Origin: Pseudarthrobacter phenanthrenivorans Sphe3
GTDB lineage: Bacteria > Actinomycetota > Actinomycetes > Actinomycetales > Micrococcaceae
NCBI RefSeq assembly: GCF_000189535.1
Contig: NC_015145.1
Location: 2,418,001-2,482,000, forward strand
Direction: 5' to 3'
Length of the DNA: 64,000 nt
The translations under genes were made by a program, and so were the position numbers. The notes under the pieces are model-generated. The model saw only the letters and a list, made by a program, of their open reading frames with translations, made no database searches and was not told the DNA's origin. How positions within the stretch are numbered: position 1 is the stretch's first letter; the number at the start of each line of letters is the position of its first letter. Positions 1-9,589 of this stretch are shown here, piece after piece.

Positions 1-653
1 ATCCGAAGTTCGTGGTTGGACAGCGGCGTCTCGTCCTTCCAGCAGTACGGAAGCACGCGGTAGCCGTTGTAGGTCAGGCCCTTCTCGTGCAGCTGCTTGA
101 AGGCCCAGAGGACCGACTCCATGTACTCGACATTGAGCGTCTTGTAGTCGTTGTCGAAGTCCACCCAGCGTGCCTGCCGCGTGACGTAGTTCCGCCATTC
201 GTCGGCGTACTTCATCACGGAGGCGCGGCAGGCGTCGTTGAACTTGTCGATGCCCATGGCTTCGATCTGGGTCTTGTCCGTCATGCCCAGCTGCTTCATC
301 GCCTCCAGTTCGGCGGGCAGGCCGTGCGTGTCCCAGCCGAAGCGCCGCTCCACGCGCTTGCCGCGCTGGGTCTGGTAGCGGCCCACCAGGTCCTTGGCGT
401 AGCCGGTGAGCAGGTGGCCGTAGTGCGGAAGCCCGTTTGCGAAGGGCGGGCCGTCGTAGAACACGAACTCGTTGCTGCCCGGCTCGCCGCCGGGCTTGTC
501 CGCGCTGCGCTGGTCGATGCTGGCCTGGAAGGTGCCGTCCTGGTCCCAGTACTTCAGGATGCGCTCTTCGATCTCCGGAAACTTCACGGAGGCGGAAACA
601 CCTGCAGTACCGCTGGCAGAGGTGGAGGCTGAGGCTTTGGGGTAATACGTCAT
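1..653 (-). CDS. ileS: Isoleucyl-tRNA synthetase, N-terminal part (cut by window edge)
   Basis: Class I aminoacyl-tRNA synthetase that charges tRNA-Ile in the cytoplasm. Only the first ~217 residues are inside the window; the gene runs off the left edge. The class I signature appears as HYGH at residues 77-80 after the run [10 protein letters not shown], and the following text ([10 protein letters not shown]) is typical of IleRS. The ATG at 653 follows a weak AGGA. About 105 nt further upstream lies a T-box element, which fixes this as the first gene of its transcript. The Ser/Ala-rich first 20 residues are poorly conserved in the family. Identification is firm; C-terminal editing and zinc domains cannot be seen. 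Confidence 0.97.
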   Translation of the reverse strand, partial: MTYYPKASASTSASGTAGVSASVKFPEIEERILKYWDQDGTFQASIDQRSADKPGGEPGSNEFVFYDGPPFANGLPHYGHLLTGYAKDLVGRYQTQRGKRVERRFGWDTHGLPAELEAMKQLGMTDKTQIEAMGIDKFNDACRASVMKYADEWRNYVTRQARWVDFDNDYKTLNVEYMESVLWAFKQLHEKGLTYNGYRVLPYCWKDETPLSNHELR

Positions 654-929
654 GTCGACATCCTGGGTTGAGCGTGGCGAACTGGCGGCTCGCGCCGTTT
701 GTTCCGTTCAGGATGCGAGGACGGGTTGCTGTGTTGTCCGCCGGACTCCACGCTCACCGCGGTACCACCTCACTTACCGTCGCTGTGCGTTCCCGGGGGA
801 ACGGCGCCGCGGCGGCCACTCGTTACTGCTGTGACGGGCTTACCCGTCCGGTTCTACTGGCGCGATGCCCCTGCAGGGCGGTCCGCGTGTTCTTCCGGAA
901 GCTCACCGGTGATTGCCGGGTCGTAGCCG
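654..929 (-). promoter_or_regulatory. T-box leader of ileS (translational type)
   Basis: The minus strand carries the T-box core AGGTGGTACCGCG at 758-770, which pairs with the NCCA end of uncharged tRNA. A candidate isoleucine specifier ATC is at 911-913, near the predicted RNA 5' end, as in the ultrashort stem I class known from actinobacterial ileS. No U-run terminator follows the T-box. The ileS ribosome site lies about 100 nt downstream, so control is probably by sequestering that site rather than by termination. The specifier and stem limits are read by eye. Confidence 0.88.
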
Positions 930-935
930 ACTTCG

Positions 936-965
936 AGTCTACTATTTCCGTGGCCCGGCCACCAA
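936..965 (-). promoter_or_regulatory. Probable promoter of the ileS T-box transcript
   Basis: On the minus strand TTGGTG (960-965) and TAGACT (936-941) are separated by 18 bp. This would start RNA near 929, just ahead of the putative stem I. It abuts the start of the divergent gene at 968. Confidence 0.5.
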
Positions 966-967
966 TA

Positions 968-2035
968 ATGGAGCCTATGCGGAACTACGACGGCGGCACG
1001 CGCCCCGGGAGGCCCCGGCGGCGGGGGCGCTGGTGGCTGTTCGCAGCGGCTCTCCTGGCCGCGCCCGGTGCCGGACTGGTTCTCCTGCGCCTGGTTCCGT
1101 GGGACATCGGGACACCCTGGGTACAGCTGCTGTCGGTGTTTCCCGCGAGCCTGGCGGCCACGACGGCGGGACTTGCGTGCGCCGTGGCAGCCCTATGGCT
1201 GCATCCCGGCACCCGCAGGGCTTTTTGTGGAGCTTTGGTGGCCGGAGTACTGGCCATCCAGCTCGGCGCGGTGCTGGATCGTGTGCTGCCGCCGGGAGGC
1301 ACTGCCGCTGCAGCCCGGTCGGCTGCCGCGGCCAGGGCCGGGGCGGCGCCGGGCGGGCAGCAATTGACGGTTATGGCGGTGAATGTCGGCTCCACCGGCA
1401 TCGCCCCCGACGTTCTCGTTGCAGAAGCCCGGAACCGGAGCGTGGACATCCTGGCGCTGCCGGAGCTGGCTCCCGCCGGACTGGAGGAGCTGGACGCGGC
1501 CGGGCTGGGCGAGCTGCTGCCGGCCCGCGCCCTGGACGTGGACTGGGCCGGCACCGGAAGTGCCCTCTTCTCCCGGTTCCCCCTGGACCAGTCGGAACGC
1601 GTGCACGGCTCAGTGTTCTACCAGACCCGTGCCGTGGCCACGGTCCCTGCCGCATCCGCACCCGTCCACCTGACGGCAGTCCACGTGGACTCCCCGCGCC
1701 CCGGCCACACACCGTTCTGGCGGTCCGAACTGCGGCAGCTGGGCGGGCTGTGGCGGGACGTGCCAGCCGGCCGGCAGGCCATCTTCCTCGGCGACTTCAA
1801 CGCCAGTGCGGACCACCGCGAGTTCCGTGAACTGCTGGGCACCGGACTTACCGACGCCGCCCAGGCCACCGGCAAGGCCCTTGCCCCCACCTGGCCCGTC
1901 AATGCGGCCGTTCCCGCGTTCGTTGCCCTGGACCATGTGCTGGTGAGTCCGGGCATCACGGTCACCGATTTCCAGGTGGTGGCCCTGCCGGGGACGGACC
2001 ATGCAGCTGTGGTGGCCCGCCTGGTGGTGCCGTAG
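968..2035 (+). CDS. Membrane-anchored endonuclease/exonuclease/phosphatase family protein
   Basis: Predicted 355-residue protein. After a basic N-terminus there are about three hydrophobic segments (residues ~22-43, ~50-77, ~86-106), then an EEP (DNase I-like) domain that should face outside the cell. Metal and catalytic motifs of the fold are present: AVNVG with N139, PEL with E166, GDFNAS with D276/N278, LDHVL near 328 and GTDHA near 344. The substrate is unknown; members hydrolyse phosphodiesters of nucleic acids, lipids or inositol phosphates. ATG codons at 968 and 977 are both possible starts. The longer open frame upstream overlaps the ileS leader and is not believed. It is divergent from ileS. 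Confidence 0.85.
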   Translation: MEPMRNYDGGTRPGRPRRRGRWWLFAAALLAAPGAGLVLLRLVPWDIGTPWVQLLSVFPASLAATTAGLACAVAALWLHPGTRRAFCGALVAGVLAIQLGAVLDRVLPPGGTAAAARSAAAARAGAAPGGQQLTVMAVNVGSTGIAPDVLVAEARNRSVDILALPELAPAGLEELDAAGLGELLPARALDVDWAGTGSALFSRFPLDQSERVHGSVFYQTRAVATVPAASAPVHLTAVHVDSPRPGHTPFWRSELRQLGGLWRDVPAGRQAIFLGDFNASADHREFRELLGTGLTDAAQATGKALAPTWPVNAAVPAFVALDHVLVSPGITVTDFQVVALPGTDHAAVVARLVVP

Positions 2036-2038
2036 CCG

Positions 2039-2797
2039 TTATCCCTTCCGGATGAGCTTGTGGTTGGCGGCCTGGGCAACCGGCCGGACCACGATCCGGT
2101 CCAGGTTCACGTGGTGCGGAACGCTCACGGCATATCGCACCACTTCGGCCACGTCGTCCGCCGTCAACGGCTTCTCCACTCCCTGGTAGACCTTGTCGGC
2201 GGCCTGCCGGTCACCAAGCCGGTTCAGGGCGAACTCCTCGGTCTGGACCAGCCCGGGTGCCACCTCGATCACCCGGACGTTGTGTTCGGCCTCTTCCAGC
2301 CGGAGCGCCCCCGTCAGGGCCTGCTGGGCGGACTTCGCGGCGTTGTAGCCGCCCCCGCCCTCGTAGGGGGCCAGCGCCGCGGTGGAGGTCAGGTTGAGCA
2401 CCGTGCCTTCCCCGTGGGAGCGCAGCATGGGCAGGAAGGCCCGGATGATTTTCATGGTGCCCAGTACGTTGACGCGGTACATCCACTCCCAGTCGCCCGT
2501 GTCCGCTGAACCGATTGGGTCGGCGCCCCGGGCACCACCGGCAATGTTGACCAGCGTGTCGATGCCGCCGGCTTCGGTGACCTGCGCCAGAAGCCGGGAC
2601 ACGTCGTCGTCCTCTGAAATATCCGCAGGAATGCCGACGGCGCCGGTCTCCTTTTCCAGGGCGGCAAGGCGTTCTGCGCGGCGGGCCACGGCAAAGACCT
2701 TCCACCCTTCAGCTGCCAGGGCATGGACGGTGGCCTCCCCGATTCCGCTGCTAGCACCGGTCACCAAAGCTGCCTTTTTCTGAAAATCGTCAGTCAT
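2039..2797 (-). CDS. SDR family NAD(P)-dependent oxidoreductase
   Basis: A 252-residue classical short-chain dehydrogenase/reductase. The nucleotide-binding glycine motif is GASSGIG at 14-20. The usual NNAG motif appears as NIAGG around 84-88. The catalytic Ser-Tyr-Lys set is S138, Y151 and K155 (YNAAK). Closest in layout to the YdfG-like clade of hydroxy-acid or serine dehydrogenases, but the substrate cannot be read from sequence. It is convergent with the EEP gene (3 bp between stops) and divergent from valS. It looks like a stand-alone housekeeping enzyme. Confidence 0.9.
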   Translation of the reverse strand: MTDDFQKKAALVTGASSGIGEATVHALAAEGWKVFAVARRAERLAALEKETGAVGIPADISEDDDVSRLLAQVTEAGGIDTLVNIAGGARGADPIGSADTGDWEWMYRVNVLGTMKIIRAFLPMLRSHGEGTVLNLTSTAALAPYEGGGGYNAAKSAQQALTGALRLEEAEHNVRVIEVAPGLVQTEEFALNRLGDRQAADKVYQGVEKPLTADDVAEVVRYAVSVPHHVNLDRIVVRPVAQAANHKLIRKG

Positions 2798-2913
2798 GGC
2801 ACCACCCTAGCGGTGACAGCAGCGCCGCGGCCCCGGACCGTTTCGCCTGATGAACGCGGCCGGGCCGCCTGCCGACGGGCGGGGGAACCGCCGGGACATG
2901 AAACAATTGGCAG

Positions 2914-5535
2914 ATGGCTGAAGACAAACAGGGTACAGACACGCCCACCACCACCCCCATCAACGTTCCGGACAAGCCGGCCCTCGAGGGCCTTGAAGCT
3001 GCCCTCACGCAGCGGTGGCTCACCGAAGGGACCTACAAGTTCCGCCGGGAGACCACCCGGGACCAGGTCTATTCGATCGACACACCTCCGCCCACCGCCT
3101 CCGGATCGCTGCACGTGGGACACATGTTTTCCTACACGCAGACCGACGTGCTGGCCCGCTACCAGCGCATGACCGGCAAGAACGTCTTCTACCCCATGGG
3201 CTGGGACGATAACGGCCTGCCCACCGAACGCCGGGTGCAGAACTACTACGGCGTCCGCTGCGACCCCTCCATCCCGTACAACCCCGACTACCAGCCGCCG
3301 GCGCAACCCGCCAAGAACCAGCGGGACTTTGACGTGGTCTCCCGCCGCAACTTCATTGAACTGTGTGAAGAACTGGCGGTTGAGGACGAGAAGGTCTTCG
3401 AGAACCTCTTCCAGACGCTGGGCCTTTCCGTTGACTGGGAACTGACGTACCGCACCATCGACGACAACTCCCGGGCGGTGTCCCAGCGGGCCTTCCTGGC
3501 CAACCTGGCCGCCGGTGACGCCTACATGGCCGAGGCACCCACCCTCTGGGACGTCACGTTCCGGACCGCTGTTGCGCAGGCCGAACTGGAGGACCGCGAG
3601 GTTCCGGGGGCGTACTACCGCTACCCGTTCTTCACCGGGGACGGGGAAAAGATCTACATCGAGACCACCCGCCCCGAACTGCTCGCGGCCTGCGCCGCGC
3701 TGGTGGCCAATCCCGACGACGAACGGTACCAGCCGCTGTTCGGCAAGAAGGTCACGTCCCCGCTGTTCGGCGTGGAGCTTGAGGTCAAGGCCCACCCGCT
3801 CGCCAAAGCGGACAAGGGCTCCGGCATCGCCATGGTGTGTACCTTCGGCGACCTGACCGACGTCACCTGGTGGCGCGAACTGCAGCTGCCCACCCGCGCC
3901 ATCGTGGGCCGGGACGGCAGGATCATCAGCGAGGCGCCCGAGTGGATCACCACCGACGAGGGCCGCCAGGCCTTTGCCGCCATCGCAGGCAAGACCGTCT
4001 TCAGCGCCAAGGAAGAAGTGGTGAAGCTCCTCACCGCAGCAGAGCTGCTGGATGGCGAACCCAAGAAGATCATGCACCCGGTGAACTTCTACGAAAAGGG
4101 CGACAAGCCCCTGGAAGTCGTCACGTCACGCCAGTGGTACATCCGCAACGGCGGCCGCGACGAGGACCGCCGGGAACGGCTCATCGCCCGGGGTCACGAA
4201 ATCGACTTCCACCCCGCCTTCATGCGCTCCCGCTACGAGAACTGGATCGCGGGCCTCAACGGTGACTGGCTGGTCTCCCGCCAGCGCTTCTTCGGCGTGC
4301 CCATCCCCGTCTGGTATCCGCTGGACGCCGACGGCAACCCCGACTACGACTCCCCCATCGTCCCCTCGGACGAACAGCTGCCCGTTGACCCGGCGGCTGA
4401 CGCCGCACCTGGCTACGAGGAAGCGCAGCGCGATGTTCCCGGCGGCTTCACCGGGGACGCCGACATCCTGGACACGTGGGCCACGTCCTCGCTGACTCCG
4501 AAAATCGTGGGCGGCTGGAAGCGGGACGAGGACCTCTTTGCCAAGGTGTTCCCGTTCGATGTCCGCCCCCAGGGCCACGACATCATCCGGACCTGGCTCT
4601 TCTCCTCCGTGGTCCGCGCCGATGCCCTGGAGAACAGCGCACCGTGGAAGCACGCCGCGATCTCCGGCTGGATCCTGGACCCGGACCGCAAGAAGATGTC
4701 CAAGTCCAAGGGCAACGTGGTGGTCCCCACCGACGTGCTGGAGGAATACGGCTCCGACGCCGTCCGCTACTGGGCTGCTTCCGCGAAGCTCGGTGCCGAC
4801 ACCGCCTATGAGATTGCGCAGATGAAGATCGGGCGCCGCCTGGCCATCAAGCTGCTGAACGCCTCGAAGTTCGTGCTGAACCTCGGTGCCACCGAGAACT
4901 CTGTGGTTTCGGACGACCTCGCCGTCCTGGCCAATCCCTTGGACCGGGCAGTGCTGGCGCAGCTTTCCGAGGTGGTGGCCCAGTCCACCAGGGCCTTCGA
5001 GAACTACGACTACGCCCGGGCACTCCAGATCACCGAAAGCTTCTTCTGGCAGTTCACCGACGACTACGTGGAGCTGATCAAGGACCGGGCGTACGGCGCC
5101 GCCGGCGAAGCCGAGCAGGCGTCGGTGCTGGCCGCACTCGCCACCACCCTGGATACCCTGCTGCGGCTCTTCGCGCCGTTCCTGCCCTTCGCCACCGAAG
5201 AGGTATGGAGCTGGTGGCGCAAGGGCTCGGTCCACCGGGCAGAGTGGCCGGCCGCGCTTGAGGTACCGGGGGGTGACACCGGCATGCTTGCCACCGTGGG
5301 GCTGGCCCTCAGCGGAGTCCGCAAGGCGAAGTCCGAGGCGAAGGTCAAGCAACGCACCGAGGTGCTCTCCGCGACGATCACGGCACCCGAAGAGCTGGCC
5401 GCGCAGCTGCAGGCCGGCCTGGCTGACCTGAAGGCAGCGTCGAATGCCCGCGAAATCTCGCTCGTGGTGGGTGAGGGTGAGCTGGCCGTAACCGACGTGG
5501 CGCTGGCTCCGACAGAGGAGCCGGCCAAGGCCTAG
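2914..5535 (+). CDS. valS: Valyl-tRNA synthetase
   Basis: Class I synthetase charging tRNA-Val, 873 residues. The HIGH-type motif is HVGH at 67-70 and the KMSKS loop is at about 593-597, within KKMSKSKGN. The insertion between them has the size of the CP1 editing domain that removes mischarged threonine. Spacing and wording (for example NVFYPMGWDDNGLPTERR) resemble the archaeal-like ValRS branch found in some actinobacteria and Rickettsia rather than the E. coli type; this subclass call is from memory. A short alanine-rich C-terminus follows the anticodon-binding domain. It is followed by a good terminator at 5567. Confidence 0.97.
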   Translation: MAEDKQGTDTPTTTPINVPDKPALEGLEAALTQRWLTEGTYKFRRETTRDQVYSIDTPPPTASGSLHVGHMFSYTQTDVLARYQRMTGKNVFYPMGWDDNGLPTERRVQNYYGVRCDPSIPYNPDYQPPAQPAKNQRDFDVVSRRNFIELCEELAVEDEKVFENLFQTLGLSVDWELTYRTIDDNSRAVSQRAFLANLAAGDAYMAEAPTLWDVTFRTAVAQAELEDREVPGAYYRYPFFTGDGEKIYIETTRPELLAACAALVANPDDERYQPLFGKKVTSPLFGVELEVKAHPLAKADKGSGIAMVCTFGDLTDVTWWRELQLPTRAIVGRDGRIISEAPEWITTDEGRQAFAAIAGKTVFSAKEEVVKLLTAAELLDGEPKKIMHPVNFYEKGDKPLEVVTSRQWYIRNGGRDEDRRERLIARGHEIDFHPAFMRSRYENWIAGLNGDWLVSRQRFFGVPIPVWYPLDADGNPDYDSPIVPSDEQLPVDPAADAAPGYEEAQRDVPGGFTGDADILDTWATSSLTPKIVGGWKRDEDLFAKVFPFDVRPQGHDIIRTWLFSSVVRADALENSAPWKHAAISGWILDPDRKKMSKSKGNVVVPTDVLEEYGSDAVRYWAASAKLGADTAYEIAQMKIGRRLAIKLLNASKFVLNLGATENSVVSDDLAVLANPLDRAVLAQLSEVVAQSTRAFENYDYARALQITESFFWQFTDDYVELIKDRAYGAAGEAEQASVLAALATTLDTLLRLFAPFLPFATEEVWSWWRKGSVHRAEWPAALEVPGGDTGMLATVGLALSGVRKAKSEAKVKQRTEVLSATITAPEELAAQLQAGLADLKAASNAREISLVVGEGELAVTDVALAPTEEPAKA

Positions 5536-5566
5536 GGAGGTTCGGGCCCTGTTTCCGGGCAAAGGG

Positions 5567-5609
5567 GAAGCCCCATCAGCGTTTTGCCGTTGGTGGGGCT
5601 TCGACTTTT
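5567..5609 (+). terminator. valS terminator
   Basis: Inverted repeat GAAGCCCCA (5567-5575) and TGGGGCTTC (5594-5602), followed by GACTTTTC, 31 bp after the valS stop. Confidence 0.75.
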
Positions 5610-5805
5610 CGGCCATCCGGTGACGTCTTGATGGTCTGGCAGAATCCTCGGATCTTCAGGTCTTCCTACGTTCGTCACTTGTAGCTTGCATCCTGACTTT
5701 GCCGATGGCTGCGTCGGATGCATATCACTGAATCTTTGGTTTCTGCGTCCCCCTTCTTTCGAAGTGGGTAAGAACTATTGTTGTCCCGCCCACCCCCATG
5801 CGCAA
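5610..5805. other. Intergenic stretch without a recognisable gene
   Basis: This part of the 349-bp gap between valS and the next gene is less GC-rich than its surroundings. I see no convincing reading frame, tRNA or repeat in it, only the two flanking hairpins. Confidence 0.6.
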
Positions 5806-5847
5806 GAGCCCCGGCAGAACTACAAACGAGTAGTTCTGCCGGGGCTC
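5806..5847 (-). terminator. Strong hairpin downstream of the DsbA-family gene
   Basis: Perfect 18-bp inverted repeat: 5806-5823 pairs with 5830-5847 around a 6-nt loop. It lies 37 bp past the stop of the minus-strand gene. There is no long U-run on either side, so it may end RNA inefficiently or mainly protect the 3' end. Confidence 0.6.
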
Positions 5848-5884
5848 CTTGCCCTCCCGCCGGGTCCTGCCGGAGGGAGTGGTC

Positions 5885-6499
5885 CTAGTCGAATTCGGGG
5901 CGTTCGGTCCTGCTCCGCTTCAGTTCGAAGAAGTGCGGGTAGGAAGCGATCGCGGTGGTGGCATCCCACAGCCTGCCCGCCTCCTCGCCGCGCGGGATGC
6001 GGGTCAGGACAGGGCCGAAGAAGGCTGTCCCGTTGAAGGCCACCACCGGGGTTCCGACGTCCTGGCCCACCAGGGAGATGCCCTCCTCGTGGCTGGCCCG
6101 GAGCTGGGGATCATAGGCGTCTGTGGCCGCGGCTCCGGCCAGTGATGCGGGAAGGCCGCATTCAGCAAGTGCTTTGCTGATCACAAGGTCGCGATCCTTT
6201 TCGCCTTGCTCATGGATCAACGTGCCCATGGCATCGTAAAGTGCCTTGACCGTGCCCTTGCCATGCTGCTCCTGGGCGGCAACGATCACGCGGACCATGC
6301 CCCAGGCGTTATCCATGGATTCGCGGTAGCCGGGTTCAAGGTCGCGGCCTTCGTTGAGGACGGCCAGGCTCATGACGTGCCACTGCGTTTCGATGTCGCG
6401 GACGCCTTCCACCTCACCGATCCAGCGCGAGGTGATCCAGGCGAAAGGACACAGCGGATCGAACCAGAAGTCGGCCTTGTTTTTTACGGGCTCAGTCAT
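5885..6499 (-). CDS. DsbA/FrnE-family protein, mycothiol-dependent nitroreductase-like
   Basis: A 204-residue thioredoxin-fold protein with the helical insertion of the DsbA/FrnE family. The text from ADFWFDPLCP to the C-terminal SYPHFFELKRSRTE closely follows Mycobacterium tuberculosis Rv2466c, a mycothiol-dependent reductase active on nitro prodrugs. Rv2466c has a CPWC active site; here the motif is CPFA, with C17 present and the second cysteine replaced by alanine (A20). The codons were checked on the minus strand. A single-thiol mechanism resolved by mycothiol would be expected, but activity is inferred. It is probably monocistronic and followed by the hairpin at 5806-5847. Confidence 0.88.
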   Translation of the reverse strand: MTEPVKNKADFWFDPLCPFAWITSRWIGEVEGVRDIETQWHVMSLAVLNEGRDLEPGYRESMDNAWGMVRVIVAAQEQHGKGTVKALYDAMGTLIHEQGEKDRDLVISKALAECGLPASLAGAAATDAYDPQLRASHEEGISLVGQDVGTPVVAFNGTAFFGPVLTRIPRGEEAGRLWDATTAIASYPHFFELKRSRTERPEFD

Positions 6500-6581
6500 A
6501 GGGAATTCCTTCGCTGGTCTCAGTGGCGCAGGGCAGCCACGACGTGTAAGTGGTGCTGCGGTTAAGGGCGCTGTGCGGGGA

Positions 6582-7862
<1,281 letters not shown>

Positions 7863-7981
7863 ATGTGAACCCCTTAGTATCTTGCTGCCAGGCAGCCTTG
7901 CACCGTTGCTGGAATCTCCACCAGCCTGCGAGGACCGGTTGTGACAACATCCACTCTAGGTCACATTCGCTTCCGAGGGTG

Positions 7982-8022
7982 GAAGGAAAAGGCCGGTGGA
8001 GCCAAATGATTGGCGCCACCGG
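7982..8022 (-). terminator. clpP2 terminator
   Basis: On the minus strand a 30-nt imperfect hairpin (arms CCGGTGG.GCCAA and its complement, 7993-8022) is followed by CCTTTTCCTT, 16 bp after the clpP2 stop. It separates clpP1P2 from clpX. Confidence 0.7.
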
Positions 8023-8037
8023 CGCTTTACTTTACCG

Positions 8038-8697
8038 CTACCTGGTGATGGCCTGCGGTTTGATCTTGCGTGAGTCCAGGACCTGGTCGATCAGCCCGTA
8101 CACCTGGGCTTCCTCTGCGGTCAGGATCTTGTCGCGCTCGATGTCGTTGTTGACCTGCTCCGACGTCCGTCCGGAGTGGTGGGCCAGCGTGTCCTCAAGC
8201 CAGGAACGCATGCGCATCACCTCGGCAGCCTGGATCTCCAGGTCCGAGGCCTGTCCGCCCTGGCCGCCGGACAGCGCGGGCTGGTGGATCAGGACACGGG
8301 CGTTGGGCAGCGCCAGGCGCTTGCCGGGCGTTCCGGCTGCTAGCAGCACCGCGGCGGCACTGGCAGCCTGGCCCAGGCAAACGGTCTGGATCTCGGGCCG
8401 GATGTACTGCATGGTGTCGTAGATCGCCGTCATGGCGGTGAAGGATCCGCCGGGCGAGTTGATGTACAGGGTGATGTCACGGTCCGGGTCCGTGGATTCC
8501 AGGACCAGCAGCTGGGCCATGATGTCGTCAGCCGAGGCATCGTCCACCTGCACACCGAGGAAGATGATGCGGTCCTCGAAAAGCTTGGTGTACGGGTCCT
8601 GGCGCTTGAAGCCGTAGGGCGTGCGCTCCTCAAACTGGGGCAGGACGTAGCGGCTGGACGGAAGATTACCGGCAGACCACCCGAAGTTGTAGTTCAT
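8038..8697 (-). CDS. clpP2: ATP-dependent Clp protease proteolytic subunit ClpP2
   Basis: Serine peptidase subunit, 219 residues, that forms a mixed ClpP1P2 barrel with its neighbour in actinobacteria. The catalytic triad is visible as S113 (GQAAS), H138 (LIHQP) and D185 (NNDIERD). The frame is open further upstream, but ATG at 8697 is preceded by AGGAG and matches the family N-terminus ([11 protein letters not shown]), so it is chosen. There is a 37-bp gap from clpP1. It is co-transcribed with clpP1 and served by ClpX or ClpC. Confidence 0.97.
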   Translation of the reverse strand: MNYNFGWSAGNLPSSRYVLPQFEERTPYGFKRQDPYTKLFEDRIIFLGVQVDDASADDIMAQLLVLESTDPDRDITLYINSPGGSFTAMTAIYDTMQYIRPEIQTVCLGQAASAAAVLLAAGTPGKRLALPNARVLIHQPALSGGQGGQASDLEIQAAEVMRMRSWLEDTLAHHSGRTSEQVNNDIERDKILTAEEAQVYGLIDQVLDSRKIKPQAITR

Positions 8698-8734
8698 GTT
8701 CTTTGCTCCTGATCTGAGTGTTCTTGGTGCCGGG

Positions 8735-9385
8735 TTAGTTCTGGGAAGCTGACTCGCCGGACGAACCGTTGGAGGTTCCGCCGCCGCCGGCGACCGAGCC
8801 GGCGTGGGCCGCGATCTTGTCGAAGAAGCCGTACTCGAGGGCTTCGGTTGCCGTGAACCACTTGTCACGGTCGTTGTCCTTGAGGATGGTTTCCACGGTC
8901 TGGCCGGTCTGCTCTGCAGTGAGTTCAGCCATGACCTTCTTCATGTGCAGGATGAGCTCGGCCTGGATCTTGATGTCGGAGGCCGTGCCGCCGATGCCGC
9001 CCGAGGGCTGGTGCATCAGGACGCGGGCGTTGGGGGTGGCGTACCGCTTGCCCTTGGTGCCGGAGGACAGCAGGAACTGGCCCATGGAGGCCGCCAGGCC
9101 CGTGGCCACGGTCACGACGTCGTTCGGGATGAACTGCATGGTGTCGTAGATGGCCATGCCGGCCGTCACGGAGCCGCCCGGTGAGTTGATGTAGAGGTAG
9201 ATGTCCTTGTCCGGGTTCTCCGCGGACAGGAGGAGGAGCTGTGAGCAGATGGCGTTGGCGTTGTCGTCACGCACCTCGGAGCCCAACCAGATGATGCGCT
9301 CTTTCAGGAGCCGGTTGTAGATGTAGTTGTCCTGGGCTGCAGGATCGACAGTCGCCATCCGGGGGGACTCTGGGTGCTGTGACAT
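8735..9385 (-). CDS. clpP1: ATP-dependent Clp protease proteolytic subunit ClpP1
   Basis: 216-residue ClpP paralogue. The catalytic residues are S100 (GLAAS), H125 (LMHQP) and D170 (LKDNDRD). It has a Gly/Ser-rich C-terminal tail (from about residue 195) that is longer than in ClpP2. It is the first gene of the clpP1-clpP2 operon. A likely ClgR operator lies 100 bp upstream. An alternative start at M10 (MATVDPAAQ) is possible. Confidence 0.97.
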   Translation of the reverse strand: MSQHPESPRMATVDPAAQDNYIYNRLLKERIIWLGSEVRDDNANAICSQLLLLSAENPDKDIYLYINSPGGSVTAGMAIYDTMQFIPNDVVTVATGLAASMGQFLLSSGTKGKRYATPNARVLMHQPSGGIGGTASDIKIQAELILHMKKVMAELTAEQTGQTVETILKDNDRDKWFTATEALEYGFFDKIAAHAGSVAGGGGTSNGSSGESASQN

Positions 9386-9484
9386 GTGTACTTACCTCTC
9401 GCTGGTGACGGTGACATCACTGAAAATCACTACTTGGACACTAACCGGTTTCACAGGCGTTTTGTTCGTGCACCGAGGGCTGTT

Positions 9485-9495
9485 CGCTGACGGCG
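9485..9495. promoter_or_regulatory. Candidate ClgR operator upstream of clpP1P2
   Basis: The core CGCTGACGGCG, read on the other strand as CGCCGTCAGCG followed by AAC, is close to the actinobacterial ClgR consensus of CGC, five bases, then GCG. It lies 100 bp before the clpP1 start. ClgR is known to activate clpP1P2 in relatives. Confidence 0.5.
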
Positions 9496-9540
9496 CACGA
9501 TCGGCGGGCCCTGGCCTGCGGCAGCACCGAGCAAACGCAA

Positions 9541-9571
9541 ACGGCCCCCGGATCAGTGATCCAGGGGCCGT
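9541..9571 (-). terminator. Hairpin downstream of tig
   Basis: ACGGCCCC at 9541 pairs with GGGGCCGT at 9564, with a further GATC pairing inside the loop. It lies 18 bp after the tig stop. It lacks a U-run. Confidence 0.55.
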
Positions 9572-9589
9572 CGGCAGCGCGGTTCGGGC

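Noticed and set aside
437..967. Upstream extension of the EEP gene
   Set aside because: It runs through the ileS leader and start; ATG 968 begins the recognisable protein.
5686..6036. 116-codon frame in the gap after valS
   Set aside because: Composition is unlike a protein and it crosses the 18-bp hairpin and the end of the next gene.
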